A DNA stretch of 56,441 nt from an uncultured Oceanospirillaceae bacterium (GTDB lineage: Bacteria; Pseudomonadota; Gammaproteobacteria; Pseudomonadales; Balneatricaceae), in NCBI GenBank assembly GCA_937138495.1, contig CAKZPE010000084.1, forward strand, positions 1 through 56,441, read 5' to 3'. The notes beneath the pieces were generated by a model. That model saw nothing but the letters and a program-made list of their open reading frames with translations, did no database searches and was not told the origin of the DNA. The translations under genes and the position numbers were made by a program. Shown here piece by piece: positions 44,817 to 53,829 of this stretch; position 1 is the first letter of the stretch; each line of letters starts with the position of its first letter.

Positions 44817-46697
44817 CTATAACGTGAATTTCCCAATCAGCCGCTCCAGCACTTTCGCCTGAGCATGCAGCTCAAGACACAGGGCGGAGGACTGTTGCAT
44901 CGTATCCCGGGTGTTATCCGCCGTATCTGAAATAACCACAACGGTGCGGTTTATTTCCTCCGTGGCCAGTGACTGTTCCTGCGTAGCAATGGCAATCTGG
45001 CTGTTCATGTCTGTCAGGCTGACAATCTCTTCACTGATATTCAGCAGGGTATGACCGGTTTCAGAGAGCCGTTCAGCAGTCTGGCGGGTACTCTCGCTGC
45101 CAGACTGAATCGCATCCACCGCACCGGCAGCTTTCGCCTTGAGGTTCACCACCATGGTATTAATCTGCTCTGTGGATTCGGACGTCCGCTGCGCCAAAGT
45201 ACGCACCTCATCCGCCACCACTGCAAAACCACGGCCCTGTTCACCGGCTCTGGCGGCTTCGATCGCTGCATTCAGCGCCAACAGGTTAGTCTGCTCAGAA
45301 ATCCCCTTGATGACTTCCAGCACACCAGTGATGGATTCAATTTCTTCCGCCAACTGATTCACCGACAATACAGAGTGACCGATAGAATGCTCCAGATCGC
45401 TCATCTGACCGATGGTATCATTCACGTATTCATTGCCCTGTAGCAACGTCGCCTGGCTGGTCTTAGCCACGTCTGACGCCTGTCCGGCGTTGTCCGCAAT
45501 GCCTTTCACTGTCTGTTCCATTTCGGTCACCGCGGCGGCAACGGTCTGGGTACTGAAAGACTGCTTTTCCGATAGCTCCGACGCACTGCCAGCCTGGCCC
45601 GTCACCTGTCCGGCAATGATTTTCACCTGATCAGCGGTATCTGAAACCTGCAGGAACATTTCGTGCAACTGCTGTAAAAACAGATTGAATTCAGCGGCCA
45701 GAGTGCCGATCTCATTCTGTTCTTTTATCGGCAGGCGGGCGGTCAGGTCACCGTTATTGGCGGTCAGATCTTTAACTGCAATGCTGATTTGCTCGATGGG
45801 TCTGAATATCTGATTCACTAACAGCCTGGCGCCCAGCAGTGCTAACACGGCAATCAGTATGCCCACCATTACACTTTGTGAAACCGCACCATTCACCGCA
45901 GCAAACAATTCATCTTTCGGGGTTTCTGCCACCAGATGCCAGTCCAGCGACTGCAGAGGCGTACTGGCCATCATAAAGATTCTGCCATTCCGGGAAACCT
46001 CATCCACGGCCCCGTCACGGAGGGTATCCAGCGCGACAGTTTTTCCAATCATATAGGGGTTTGGATGCAGCTTAACCACACCTCCGGCATCTGTCAGATA
46101 GACAAACCCGGAAGCACCTATCTTATAGGCTTCAATCAGTGCAACCATTGAATCCAGCGAACGGCCAACCCCACCCACAGCAACCCGTTGACCGTCGACG
46201 TGAATAGCGTAATTAATAAATACCGCCGCTTTATTGAGCGTTTTTTCCACATCCAGCGCCAGTTCAAACGGAATATCTGCCCGGAGGAAGTTATAAAACC
46301 ACTGATCCGTATCCGGACTGATTTGTCGGCTTAGACCCGCATCAGAATAATAATTACGGCTTATGTCAGACACGATAAATGCCGACAACGCCTGATTTTT
46401 ATCCTTAACATTACGCAGATATGCATCTATCTTCGGGTAAAGCCCGGTGTCTTCACCGGCCTGAATCCAGTCCCGGATAAAGGTATTTTCCGCCAGCGCC
46501 TTAGAGGCCAGCAAAGGACCGGACAGTTCCAGTTCAATGGCGTTACGCACCTCCTGAAGAGCAGTGGGCAGATCTTCCGCCACCAGCTTTTCAGTAGCGT
46601 GCTGTTTTATATTGGTTGAAAAAATGAAGGTGGAAATTGCCAACGGGAGCACAATGGCAAGGATCAAACTGAGGTATAACGTCTTCTTTAACTGCAT
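44817..46697 (-). CDS. methyl-accepting chemotaxis protein with dCache-type sensor
   Basis: Chemoreceptor of 626 residues. Membrane segment at about 7-28, a large periplasmic region (about 30-270) with Cache features (AFIVSDISRNYYSDAGLSRQ, SGFVYLTDAGGVVKLHPNP), a second membrane segment around 275-297, HAMP, and the signalling domain with TNLLALNAAIEAARAGEQ and GRGFAVVADEVRTLAQR at the tip. dCache domains bind amino or organic acids. The neighbouring SLC13-type permease suggests, but does not prove, that both handle the same organic anion. Confidence 0.94.
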   Translation of the reverse strand: MQLKKTLYLSLILAIVLPLAISTFIFSTNIKQHATEKLVAEDLPTALQEVRNAIELELSGPLLASKALAENTFIRDWIQAGEDTGLYPKIDAYLRNVKDKNQALSAFIVSDISRNYYSDAGLSRQISPDTDQWFYNFLRADIPFELALDVEKTLNKAAVFINYAIHVDGQRVAVGGVGRSLDSMVALIEAYKIGASGFVYLTDAGGVVKLHPNPYMIGKTVALDTLRDGAVDEVSRNGRIFMMASTPLQSLDWHLVAETPKDELFAAVNGAVSQSVMVGILIAVLALLGARLLVNQIFRPIEQISIAVKDLTANNGDLTARLPIKEQNEIGTLAAEFNLFLQQLHEMFLQVSDTADQVKIIAGQVTGQAGSASELSEKQSFSTQTVAAAVTEMEQTVKGIADNAGQASDVAKTSQATLLQGNEYVNDTIGQMSDLEHSIGHSVLSVNQLAEEIESITGVLEVIKGISEQTNLLALNAAIEAARAGEQGRGFAVVADEVRTLAQRTSESTEQINTMVVNLKAKAAGAVDAIQSGSESTRQTAERLSETGHTLLNISEEIVSLTDMNSQIAIATQEQSLATEEINRTVVVISDTADNTRDTMQQSSALCLELHAQAKVLERLIGKFTL

Positions 46698-46822
46698 AAA
46701 TTACCCGCCTGTTTACGACATCCAGCAGGTATAAATAACAAAAACACAATGCTTAATACAAAAATACAGTTTTCTGTATACAAAAAATCAGACAAAAAAC
46801 GATGACTCGCTGAGTAGCAGCC

Positions 46823-47470
46823 CTACAACACCTGCTGTAATTGCTCAGCGTCAGTGATGCTGTGTACCGCTTCCGCGGCAGCGTCATCCACACGACCCTC
46901 GCAGATTGCGTCCACCAGTGCACGGTGACTGCTGCCAACAACCGCCGGATCAAAGCTCTGATTAGACACCGAAATGTAGCTGAGCAACTGATTTTCAATT
47001 AACTGATACTGCCTGGCCAGACGGCCATGTCCGGACAAATCAACAATGGCTTTATGCAAGGCCAGATCTGCCCGGGTAATGGCATTGAAATCCTCTCCGG
47101 CACAGCATTCAAGCAAATCCGCATAGACAGCCTTTAACTGCTCAGCCCCGGCAGCCGTGATATGCTCCGCCGCCAACCGGGCGGCCATACCTTCAAGGGT
47201 CGTTCTCAGGGTAGACAGCTCCCAGAGGTCCTGGCCGGTCAGCTGTGCTACCGACCAGCCCGCATAAGGCACCTGGGTAATCAGGCTTTCCGTTCCCAAC
47301 TGATGCAGGGCAATCCGGATCGTTCCTCTGGACAAGCCATATTCTTTTGCCAGTGACGTTTCCACCAGCCGGGTACCGGGTGTCAGTTCACCGTTAACAA
47401 TGTCTTCGCGGATCAGATCCGCCGCCTGATCTTCCAGGCTGCGTTTGTTAATAAGTGCCGACTTATTCAT
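46823..47470 (-). CDS. GntR-family transcriptional regulator (FadR/FCD type)
   Basis: Regulator of 215 residues. The N-terminal winged helix has the GntR pattern (QAADLIREDIVNGELTPGTRLVETSLAKEYGLSRGTIRIALHQLGTESLI). The all-helical FCD ligand domain covers about 85-205, with the DLALHKAIVDLSGH and SHRALVDAICEGR segments that carry the metal-binding Asp/His positions. Such regulators usually sense organic acids. It lies upstream of the dCache chemoreceptor gene, separated by 125 bp. Confidence 0.92.
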   Translation of the reverse strand: MNKSALINKRSLEDQAADLIREDIVNGELTPGTRLVETSLAKEYGLSRGTIRIALHQLGTESLITQVPYAGWSVAQLTGQDLWELSTLRTTLEGMAARLAAEHITAAGAEQLKAVYADLLECCAGEDFNAITRADLALHKAIVDLSGHGRLARQYQLIENQLLSYISVSNQSFDPAVVGSSHRALVDAICEGRVDDAAAEAVHSITDAEQLQQVL

Positions 47471-47535
47471 CCCAGTTTTTTCCTGTCACTGATTGTCCGA
47501 CAATCTTACCTGAATCCACCTGACACCGGTATTGC

Positions 47536-47559
47536 CATACTCTAACGTCATACTCTAAC
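47536..47559. repeat. 13-bp-period direct repeat at the antiporter stop codon
   Basis: CATACTCTAAC occurs at 47536-47546 and 47549-47559, separated by GT. The second copy overlaps the stop codon of the antiporter gene, so it looks like a small tandem duplication by slippage. Confidence 0.6.
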
Positions 47560-49132
47560 TGCGCACCGGTTCCTGAATCAGCGACATACTTTCTTCCGCA
47601 AAACCAAAACCGGCTTCAGTGAAGAAGTTAAATACCTTATCAATGCCGGCATCGTGCAGCTGCTGGTGCTCATCCTGATAACGGGCGATGGCAGCCACCT
47701 TGCCTTCAAACGAGCAGTGCTTAAGCTGCAGAACAATATTTCGGCTGTCTTCAATGGAGGGTAATGCCAGCAGAACCAGTTTTACCCGGGATAAATTCAG
47801 CTGTTCCCAGAAATCGGCATCCTCACCGTCGCCGGGGCATACATTCATGCCTTCTTTGCGCATCCGGCTCACCCGCGTCCGGTCAGCATCAATGCCCCAT
47901 ACCCGGTCACCGGCCATGGTATGCAACGCATGATAGGCACCGGAACCCACCCGGCCCAGCCCGATAACCAGAATTTCAGCCTCCTCCGGTTGCACCATTA
48001 CATCAACTTTCAGACGGTCCGGCGTTTCATAGCGCTTGATCATGTCTTTATTATCGCTATAGATTTCGTGGGCCCGCTTATAAATTGTGCTGGTGAAAAC
48101 AAAGGAAATAGAGACCGTCAGGGAAATAATCACCAACCATTGTTCAGTGATCCAGCCGGTATCCACCGCCAATGCCGCGACAATTAAGCCAAACTCACTG
48201 ACATTGCTCAGGGTCAGGGCACTCAGATACGCAGTACGCCCACGTAATTTAAGCCGGGTAAACAGGGCGAAGAAAAGGAAAAACTTAACCGGCAACAGAA
48301 CCGCCAGCAGCAGGGCAGTGAAGAACATCGGCCAGTCTGGCAGAGCGGTAAAACCAATCGATAAAAAGAAGCCAATCAGGAACAAATCTTTAAAGTTCAG
48401 CAGGGTTTTCGACAGCTCCGTCGCTTTCGGGCTAGTGCTTAGCACAGCCCCGACAATCAGCGCACCAAGGTCGCCTTTAATGCCTACCAGCTCAAACAGC
48501 TCGTAGCCTCCCAGCGCCATAAAGAACCCTGCCAGAGGCAGCAGTTCGCCATGACCGGACTTACTGAGCAGCAAATCAAACAACGGCCGTAAAAACACCA
48601 GAGCAATCAGCCCGAACGCCCAGACAGTCGGCTCTTTACCGGTGGCCACCGCCATGAAAAGTACCGCTACCAGATCCTGCATAACCAGTACACCGATGGC
48701 CAGCTTACCGTGCCGGGTTTTCATTTCACCGCTTTCTTCCAGCAATTTAACCACACAGACCGTGCTGCTAAAGCTCAGCAGGAAGGCCAGTAATGCCGCG
48801 CTCTGCCAGGTAAGATCAGAAAAGAACGGCAGTGCTACGGCCCCAAGGCCAAGGGCAATGCCAAAAAACAGTATGATCCAGATTCCCATATGGGACAGTG
48901 CACCCACCCAGACCTCTGGCTTGAGCAAACTGCGGATATCCAGCTTCAGGCCGATGGTGAACAGCATCAGGGTAATTCCCAGATCCGCCAGCGTATTCAG
49001 GGTATCGTCGGGCGTCACCCCGGCAAAATGCAAGATAAAACCGGCTAACAGATAACCGATCAGAGGCGGCAGGGAGATTAACTTCATGCCCAGGCCACAC
49101 ATAAAAGCGAATAAAATCCAAATAAAATCCAT
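47555..49132 (-). CDS. CPA2-family cation:proton antiporter with TrkA-N domain (Kef/YbaL-like)
   Basis: Membrane protein of 525 residues. The exchanger domain has about 12 hydrophobic segments (LISLPPLIGYLLAGFILHF at the start, LLSFSSTVCVVKLLEESGE in the middle). A cytosolic Rossmann domain begins near residue 385 (ILVIGLGRVGSGAYHAL) and would bind nucleotide to gate transport. There is no TrkA-C domain. Probable role is K+ or Na+/H+ exchange. It is transcribed from the same strand as the Lrp regulator upstream, with a gap of about 75 bp. Confidence 0.92.
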   Translation of the reverse strand: MDFIWILFAFMCGLGMKLISLPPLIGYLLAGFILHFAGVTPDDTLNTLADLGITLMLFTIGLKLDIRSLLKPEVWVGALSHMGIWIILFFGIALGLGAVALPFFSDLTWQSAALLAFLLSFSSTVCVVKLLEESGEMKTRHGKLAIGVLVMQDLVAVLFMAVATGKEPTVWAFGLIALVFLRPLFDLLLSKSGHGELLPLAGFFMALGGYELFELVGIKGDLGALIVGAVLSTSPKATELSKTLLNFKDLFLIGFFLSIGFTALPDWPMFFTALLLAVLLPVKFFLFFALFTRLKLRGRTAYLSALTLSNVSEFGLIVAALAVDTGWITEQWLVIISLTVSISFVFTSTIYKRAHEIYSDNKDMIKRYETPDRLKVDVMVQPEEAEILVIGLGRVGSGAYHALHTMAGDRVWGIDADRTRVSRMRKEGMNVCPGDGEDADFWEQLNLSRVKLVLLALPSIEDSRNIVLQLKHCSFEGKVAAIARYQDEHQQLHDAGIDKVFNFFTEAGFGFAEESMSLIQEPVRS

Positions 49133-49208
49133 GCTATTCCGGTCTGTTTATAGTTTGCTGATGGTTAATGCTACGTATGACAGATGACAATCCGTCGGTG
49201 CCACCGGG

Positions 49209-49682
49209 TCAGATATCTTCCAGCGGCAGCTGCGTGGAATTCTTTACCTCGGTCATAGCAATGTTGCTCTGTGCCTCCTGAATATGAGGCAGTTGTAACA
49301 GCCGGCGGCGCAAGAACTGCTCATAAGTCGAAATATCCCGGGACACCACCCGAAGGGTATAATCCATCCCCCCGGAAATGGTCCAGCATTCCAGCACTTC
49401 AGGGAAGCTGACAATGGCTTCTTCAAACTCATTCAGCATGTTCCAGCCATGAGCTGACAGCTTAATATTGACGAATACCACCAGGCTGAGCCCCAGTTTT
49501 TGTCGGTCCAGCAGGGCAACACGGTGCTTTATGTAACCTTCTTCCTGCAAACGGTTTATCCGTCGCCAGCAAGGGGACTGAGACAGGTTTACCTGCTCCG
49601 CCAACTCGGACGCCGACAAATGAGCATCCTGTTGCAATAACTTAAGGATTTGCCGGTCTGTATTATCCAAACTTATCGTCAT
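49209..49682 (-). CDS. Lrp/AsnC-family transcriptional regulator near the dioxygenase operon
   Basis: Regulator of 157 residues. Helix-turn-helix in LSASELAEQVNLSQSPCWRRINRLQEEGYIKH, then a RAM ligand domain (LECWTISGGMDYTLRVVSRDISTYEQFLRRRLL). It lies downstream of the dioxygenase/PLP-enzyme operon on the same strand, with a terminator and a 10-bp-period repeat in between. As an amino-acid-sensing regulator it is a reasonable controller of that operon, by inference only. Confidence 0.92.
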   Translation of the reverse strand: MTISLDNTDRQILKLLQQDAHLSASELAEQVNLSQSPCWRRINRLQEEGYIKHRVALLDRQKLGLSLVVFVNIKLSAHGWNMLNEFEEAIVSFPEVLECWTISGGMDYTLRVVSRDISTYEQFLRRRLLQLPHIQEAQSNIAMTEVKNSTQLPLEDI

Positions 49683-49802
49683 TGAAAAATTCTTTATCTG
49701 TTAAATAACAATATAAAGAATATTTTATGCGTGCCATGGTGAATTAGCGACCATAAGCAACCCAAAAAGAGAGGTAAGTCTGCCAGCAACAAAAAAAGGG
49801 GA

Positions 49803-49852
49803 GGGAATTGAAGGGAGCTGAAGGGAATGGATGGCAATAGAAAGCAATATTT
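49803..49852. repeat. five imperfect tandem 10-bp purine-rich repeats
   Basis: Units GGGAATTGAA, GGGAGCTGAA, GGGAATGGAT, GGCAATAGAA and AGCAATATTT run head to tail, drifting in sequence. The 10-bp period is one helical turn. They lie about 120-170 bp upstream of the Lrp-type gene start. Confidence 0.6.
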
Positions 49853-49856
49853 AAGG

Positions 49857-49883
49857 AAAAGCAGGCAGCATCGCTACCTGCTT
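49857..49883 (-). terminator. intrinsic terminator after the PLP-enzyme gene
   Basis: On the minus strand, AGCAGG-T-AGC pairs with GCT-G-CCTGCT (one mismatch) and is followed by TTTTCCTT, ten bases past the stop codon of the class V PLP enzyme gene. Confidence 0.8.
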
Positions 49884-49893
49884 AATCAAACAC

Positions 49894-51147
49894 TCAGGAC
49901 TGCAGGGCGAAGAACTGATCCAGCAATTCAAAGAACTCATCGATTTCAGCCGCAGTGTTGTAGTGCATACACCCCACCCGAATGACTCCGCCAATATCCG
50001 TCAGACCCAGCTGTTCATACAGGCCCTGCGCATAAAAGTTACCGTCCCAGATACACACCTGGTTCGCACCAAAAAACTCAGACACAGCCCGGGGCTCAAT
50101 ATGATGAATCCGAAACGCAAACGTCGGCGTTCTCTGATCACTGGCAGCGGCATCACTGATGCCATACATCCGCACCTGCGGATAGCTCGCCAGCCGGCCG
50201 ATAAACTGTTCACTCAGCGTCTGCTCATGCAGGACAATCTTCCGGTAACTGTCTGTCAGCTGATCACGACGGCTTAAACTTTTGTCATCCGACAGAGAGG
50301 CCAGATAATCAATGGCAGCAATGAATCCCGCCAGTGCTTCATAGTTCTGGGTACCGGTTTCCCAACGGTTCGGATTCAGGTCTTTGGCAGGAGCCACCTT
50401 ATATGGCCGCAGCTGTTCCAGCACTTCACTTTTAGCAAACAGAACCCCCAGATGCGGGCCAAAATACTTATAGGCCGACGTCACCAGAAAATCACACCCC
50501 AGTGCCTGAACATCTATCAGCTGATGGGGCGCGTAATGTACCGCATCAATATAGACCCGTGCATCACAGCTGGCCTTAACCGTACGGATCACCCGTTGCA
50601 TATCCACAATGGAACCCGTGGTATTGGATGCATAGGTGCAGGCCACCAGACGGGTTTTACCGCTGAGCAGGCTCTGCAGATGATCGTAATCCAGCGTACA
50701 GTCCGCTTCACTGACCTGAACCTGATGCACCACCACACCTTTTTCTTCAGCAGCCAGTACCCAGGGGGAGACATTGGAGTAATGATCCAGCGCCGTGACA
50801 ATAATTTCATCCCCGGCCTGCCAGTCTCTGGCAATCGCCCGGCTAAAACTGAAGGTCAGGGTGGTAGCATTTGCACCGAAGATAATCTCATCTGCACTGC
50901 CGGCATTATAAAAATCTGCACCGGCCTGACGGGCAGCAACCATTAGCTCTCCGGTCTTATGACTGGAAAAGTATGCACCGCCCAGATTAGCGTTATAACG
51001 GCCTAAATAACCGGTCATAGCATCCAGTACTGACTGGCTTACCTGCGCACCGCCGGGGCCATCAAAAAACACCGGCGTACGGCCGTTTACCTGCTGCTGT
51101 AAGGCAGGAAACTGGCCACGCAGCTGCTCAACATTTAAATCCGTCAT
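49894..51147 (-). CDS. class V PLP-dependent enzyme, cysteine-desulfurase-like (VC1184-type)
   Basis: PLP enzyme of 417 residues of the SufS/CsdA superfamily. The Schiff-base lysine is Lys227 in TSAYKYFGPH; NTTGSIVD, YIDAVHYAPHQ and ETGTQNYEALAG are the matching cofactor-site blocks. The canonical desulfurase active-site cysteine loop (RxGxHC-A) is replaced by CIWDGNFYA near residue 365, so true desulfurase activity is doubtful; a lyase or transaminase-type reaction on an amino acid is more likely. Its start is 9 bp after the dioxygenase stop with GAGG between, so the two are co-translated. Confidence 0.87.
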   Translation of the reverse strand: MTDLNVEQLRGQFPALQQQVNGRTPVFFDGPGGAQVSQSVLDAMTGYLGRYNANLGGAYFSSHKTGELMVAARQAGADFYNAGSADEIIFGANATTLTFSFSRAIARDWQAGDEIIVTALDHYSNVSPWVLAAEEKGVVVHQVQVSEADCTLDYDHLQSLLSGKTRLVACTYASNTTGSIVDMQRVIRTVKASCDARVYIDAVHYAPHQLIDVQALGCDFLVTSAYKYFGPHLGVLFAKSEVLEQLRPYKVAPAKDLNPNRWETGTQNYEALAGFIAAIDYLASLSDDKSLSRRDQLTDSYRKIVLHEQTLSEQFIGRLASYPQVRMYGISDAAASDQRTPTFAFRIHHIEPRAVSEFFGANQVCIWDGNFYAQGLYEQLGLTDIGGVIRVGCMHYNTAAEIDEFFELLDQFFALQS

Positions 51148-51156
51148 TATCTGTCC

Positions 51157-51786
51157 TCAGGCAGTCAGAACAAAGACGTCCATATAGGCGTCCTCATCAC
51201 AGGTCGCTTCCAAACCGGTAGCACTGTGCCAAAAGCGCTGATCATTCAGCACCACGAATTCACCCTTATCAAAGGTATGGCTGATAAAAGGGGCGCTGTC
51301 TTTAGCTGTATGCACCTGAATTTCACCGCCTTTAATGTTACTGCGCTCGATCACTACAACCGCCAGGCTCTTAAAACCGTCCTGATGAACACCTTCAGGG
51401 GCAGCTTCTGTCAGCGCATCATTTTTAGCAATAATACGCATCTGGTGCACTTCAACCGGCTGTTCATCACTGACACCGGCTTTGTCTTTGAAGCTATTCA
51501 ACATGCCCTTAAATGCAGCAGTTTCAACGACATCATCTTCGATCTCCGGATAAACACGCTCAACGCTGCCCTGAAAGGTATTAATGTCACTGCTTTGTAT
51601 GAAGGCTTTGGTTGGCAGCCGGGTCAGTTTGCCCTGCTGAATACTGAAATGTGAGAAACGTCTCAGTCGATAAGCACCATCCAGATAGGTACTGGGTGGC
51701 AGCGCCTTAAAGGAAGGTGCCAGACACCGCACACTTTGCTCTGCCAGCTGGCCAAGCTCCAATAAAAACTCTTCTGAATGAATCAT
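51157..51786 (-). CDS. 2-oxoglutarate/Fe(II) dioxygenase, free-amino-acid hydroxylase (IDO-like, PF10014 type)
   Basis: Cytosolic dioxygenase of about 209 residues. The iron triad is His134-x-Asp136 in GVHQDGFKSL and His187 in QRFWHSATGLEA. The surrounding blocks (VEVHQMRI, GGEIQV, FVVLNDQRFWH) resemble the family that includes Bacillus L-isoleucine dioxygenase, which hydroxylates free aliphatic amino acids or oxidises methionine. The ATG at 51786, with GAGG upstream, gives the best start; in-frame codons at 51801 and 51870 are alternatives. It is the first gene of an operon with a class V PLP enzyme. Confidence 0.85.
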   Translation of the reverse strand: MIHSEEFLLELGQLAEQSVRCLAPSFKALPPSTYLDGAYRLRRFSHFSIQQGKLTRLPTKAFIQSSDINTFQGSVERVYPEIEDDVVETAAFKGMLNSFKDKAGVSDEQPVEVHQMRIIAKNDALTEAAPEGVHQDGFKSLAVVVIERSNIKGGEIQVHTAKDSAPFISHTFDKGEFVVLNDQRFWHSATGLEATCDEDAYMDVFVLTA

Positions 51787-52130
51787 ACCGCTATACCTCA
51801 TTAACTGACGCGAACGCTTAACCCGGAACGGATATATATACGTCATTCGGGCCCGCGTGTTTATACGCAATATATTAACGGGGAAAGCCGGAATACATTT
51901 TGCTTTATATGCAGGGTTTAACGGTATTCCCAGATTATTTATTCACAGAAACGACATAAAGAAGATAAATTATGCGCACGCAGCTAAACCAACACTGGCC
52001 TGTTCGTCATTCAGGAAAATCACCGCTGATGAATCGTGAATAACCGGTCAGTATCTTGAAAAAGAAAAGGGCAGACGCAGAGGATATCAGACAGGAGGTT
52101 TAAAGACCGTCAATGACGCCAGGGGCTCTG
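51787..52130. promoter_or_regulatory. upstream region of the dioxygenase operon
   Basis: About 340 bp between the dioxygenase start and the stop of the solute-binding-protein gene (same strand). It is AT-rich next to the dioxygenase (51825-51975), fitting a promoter on the minus strand. Short open frames here have no support, and I see no RNA gene. Confidence 0.35.
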
Positions 52131-52841
52131 TTAGCGTGCAGACAGTTCGGCAATATACTCTTCCCGGATAGCTTTCATCCGACCCTCAGCTTTCATATCC
52201 TGCAGGACTTCCGTCAGCAGCGGCACCAAACGAGCATGTTTCTTATGAAGGTAGTGGTAAAGCGGATAGACCTGTAACACGCTTTGATAAAGAGAGACTT
52301 TATTACGTTTCGCAAAATCCAGTACCAGAGGAATACTGGTCAGGCGGGCAATAATAATGACATTACACCGTTGCTTACCAAGCATATCGAATAGCTGACT
52401 GTTCGAATTCACAACCGTCGCTTTAAGATCACCAATGCCTTTTTCAGCAAACTTTACCCCGTTGCGTATACAGACAAGCTGATCAGCCAGTTCATGCCAG
52501 CCTCTCAGGGACAGATCACTTTGCGCGGTAATCCCCATGCCTTCCATCACACCTACCGATACAGGCACCATCATCAGGTTTTTATATTTCAGATGTACAT
52601 CTTTTATCCGGTACAGTTCACCGTCCGACACACCGGAATTCGCATTATGTATGGCCCTCTGAGCAGGCTCACCGCTGACCCGGATATCAATGCCTAACCG
52701 GCCATAAGCCTCTTTTAACACCCGTTCACTGATAACAGCATAAGACGACTTTTCAATCGTCGTAAACTCCATCACATTTTGGGCAAACAGCATGCCAGGA
52801 AAAAAACAGATATAAAAAACAGCAAACTTGATTATTTTCAT
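52131..52841 (-). CDS. periplasmic solute-binding protein-like (family 3 type)
   Basis: Exported protein of 236 residues. The signal peptide ends near residue 20 (GMLFA-Q). The body follows the pattern of small family 3 amino-acid-binding proteins (SYAVISERVLKEAYGRLGIDI, GELYRI, LADQLVCIRNGVKFAEKG, LVPLLTEVLQDMKAEGRM). No permease or ATPase gene adjoins, so it may be an orphan binding or sensory protein rather than part of a full importer. The ligand is unknown. Confidence 0.82.
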   Translation of the reverse strand: MKIIKFAVFYICFFPGMLFAQNVMEFTTIEKSSYAVISERVLKEAYGRLGIDIRVSGEPAQRAIHNANSGVSDGELYRIKDVHLKYKNLMMVPVSVGVMEGMGITAQSDLSLRGWHELADQLVCIRNGVKFAEKGIGDLKATVVNSNSQLFDMLGKQRCNVIIIARLTSIPLVLDFAKRNKVSLYQSVLQVYPLYHYLHKKHARLVPLLTEVLQDMKAEGRMKAIREEYIAELSAR

Positions 52842-52967
52842 CTGATTGACAGCCTCTGACTACATAACCCAATAACTGCCTCAGTTATTGTCGGACAACG
52901 GCACATGTAACATCAGCAGACTCAATGCCTGCTTACCAGAAAATAGCAGCTGATGCTTCCCCCGTCA

Positions 52968-53621
52968 TCAGTCTGACCTCCCATAAGCAGCATCAAAAAA
53001 CTCCCGTTCTAAATGCATGGCAGTTTCAAAGCTGGCTCTAGCCTGCTGTTGCTGTTCATGACTGAGATCAGCCCAGACCTTATCCAGCTGGCCCCGCAGG
53101 TATTCCACCACACCGCTGAAGCCAGGACCGGAATGCAGATCAATCCATTCAGAGAACCAGAACGGCAAATCAACCGGGTAATCAGGGTAACGCTCTGCCC
53201 AGGTCAGATATGTCCATTCCGCCGCCACTAACACCGCCATCATCTGTTCGTACCGGCCAGACTCACGGGCACTGTCCATCAGCTGCAGAAATGCCAGGGT
53301 CTCAGGTGCCGGCGGCACAGCCTGCTCCTCAGCACTCATCTCCAGCGCCACAAACGACCGCTGAAAATAGGTATTCTCCGGGCCCGTCACCAGTGCCAGA
53401 AACTGCGCAGCCGGAATGCTGTCTTCCAGGCTGGGGGCTTGGGCAATAGCAGACGCCAGCAAACGCACAAATGACCCGATAAACTGATAATCCTGCGCCA
53501 GATACCACTTCATTTTACTCAGGGGCAATTCACCCGATGCCAATTCCCGGCAAAAAGGATGATCCGTCGCAGCAAGCCAGTCATCCTGGCAGCCAATACA
53601 CAATTGTTCAGTCGGTTTCAT
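52968..53621 (-). CDS. TenA-family protein, TenA_E type
   Basis: All-helical protein of 217 residues in the thiaminase II family. The catalytic Asp44 is present (WYLAQDYQF), and the C-terminal Glu in MHLEREFFDAAY. The catalytic Cys of Bacillus TenA (about residue 135) is replaced: the equivalent segment reads VLVAAEWTYLTW, which fits the TenA_E subgroup, where Glu takes over. TenA_E proteins salvage pyrimidine breakdown products of thiamine. No other thi gene is near, and no TPP riboswitch could be recognised upstream. AGGGAG lies before the ATG. Confidence 0.88.
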   Translation of the reverse strand: MKPTEQLCIGCQDDWLAATDHPFCRELASGELPLSKMKWYLAQDYQFIGSFVRLLASAIAQAPSLEDSIPAAQFLALVTGPENTYFQRSFVALEMSAEEQAVPPAPETLAFLQLMDSARESGRYEQMMAVLVAAEWTYLTWAERYPDYPVDLPFWFSEWIDLHSGPGFSGVVEYLRGQLDKVWADLSHEQQQQARASFETAMHLEREFFDAAYGRSD

Positions 53622-53829
53622 TAAAAACTCCCTTACCCCGGCGACTCCGGATCAGTCAGACAGGTACATTTCAGCGAACCCAAACTGTAGCAAAAAACAA
53701 CCGGAGGTTGGACGGCCAAAACGCGGTAAAACAAACTTATTACGCTGGCTGGCACACCGGCTTCTTAAAACGTTTAGCCCTGACAACAAAAAACAGCCAA
53801 AAGGCTGATTTTTAAACTACTTACGCTGA

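Noticed and set aside
53622..53720. TPP riboswitch upstream of the TenA gene
   Set aside because: The minus-strand leader has fragments like CTGAAAT and ACCTG, but the conserved GGATAATGCCAGC core and matching stems are absent.
53537..53815. 92-residue plus-strand frame antisense to the TenA start
   Set aside because: It overlaps the TenA coding start on the opposite strand, has no ribosome-binding site and no recognisable family, and its end coincides with a terminator-like hairpin.
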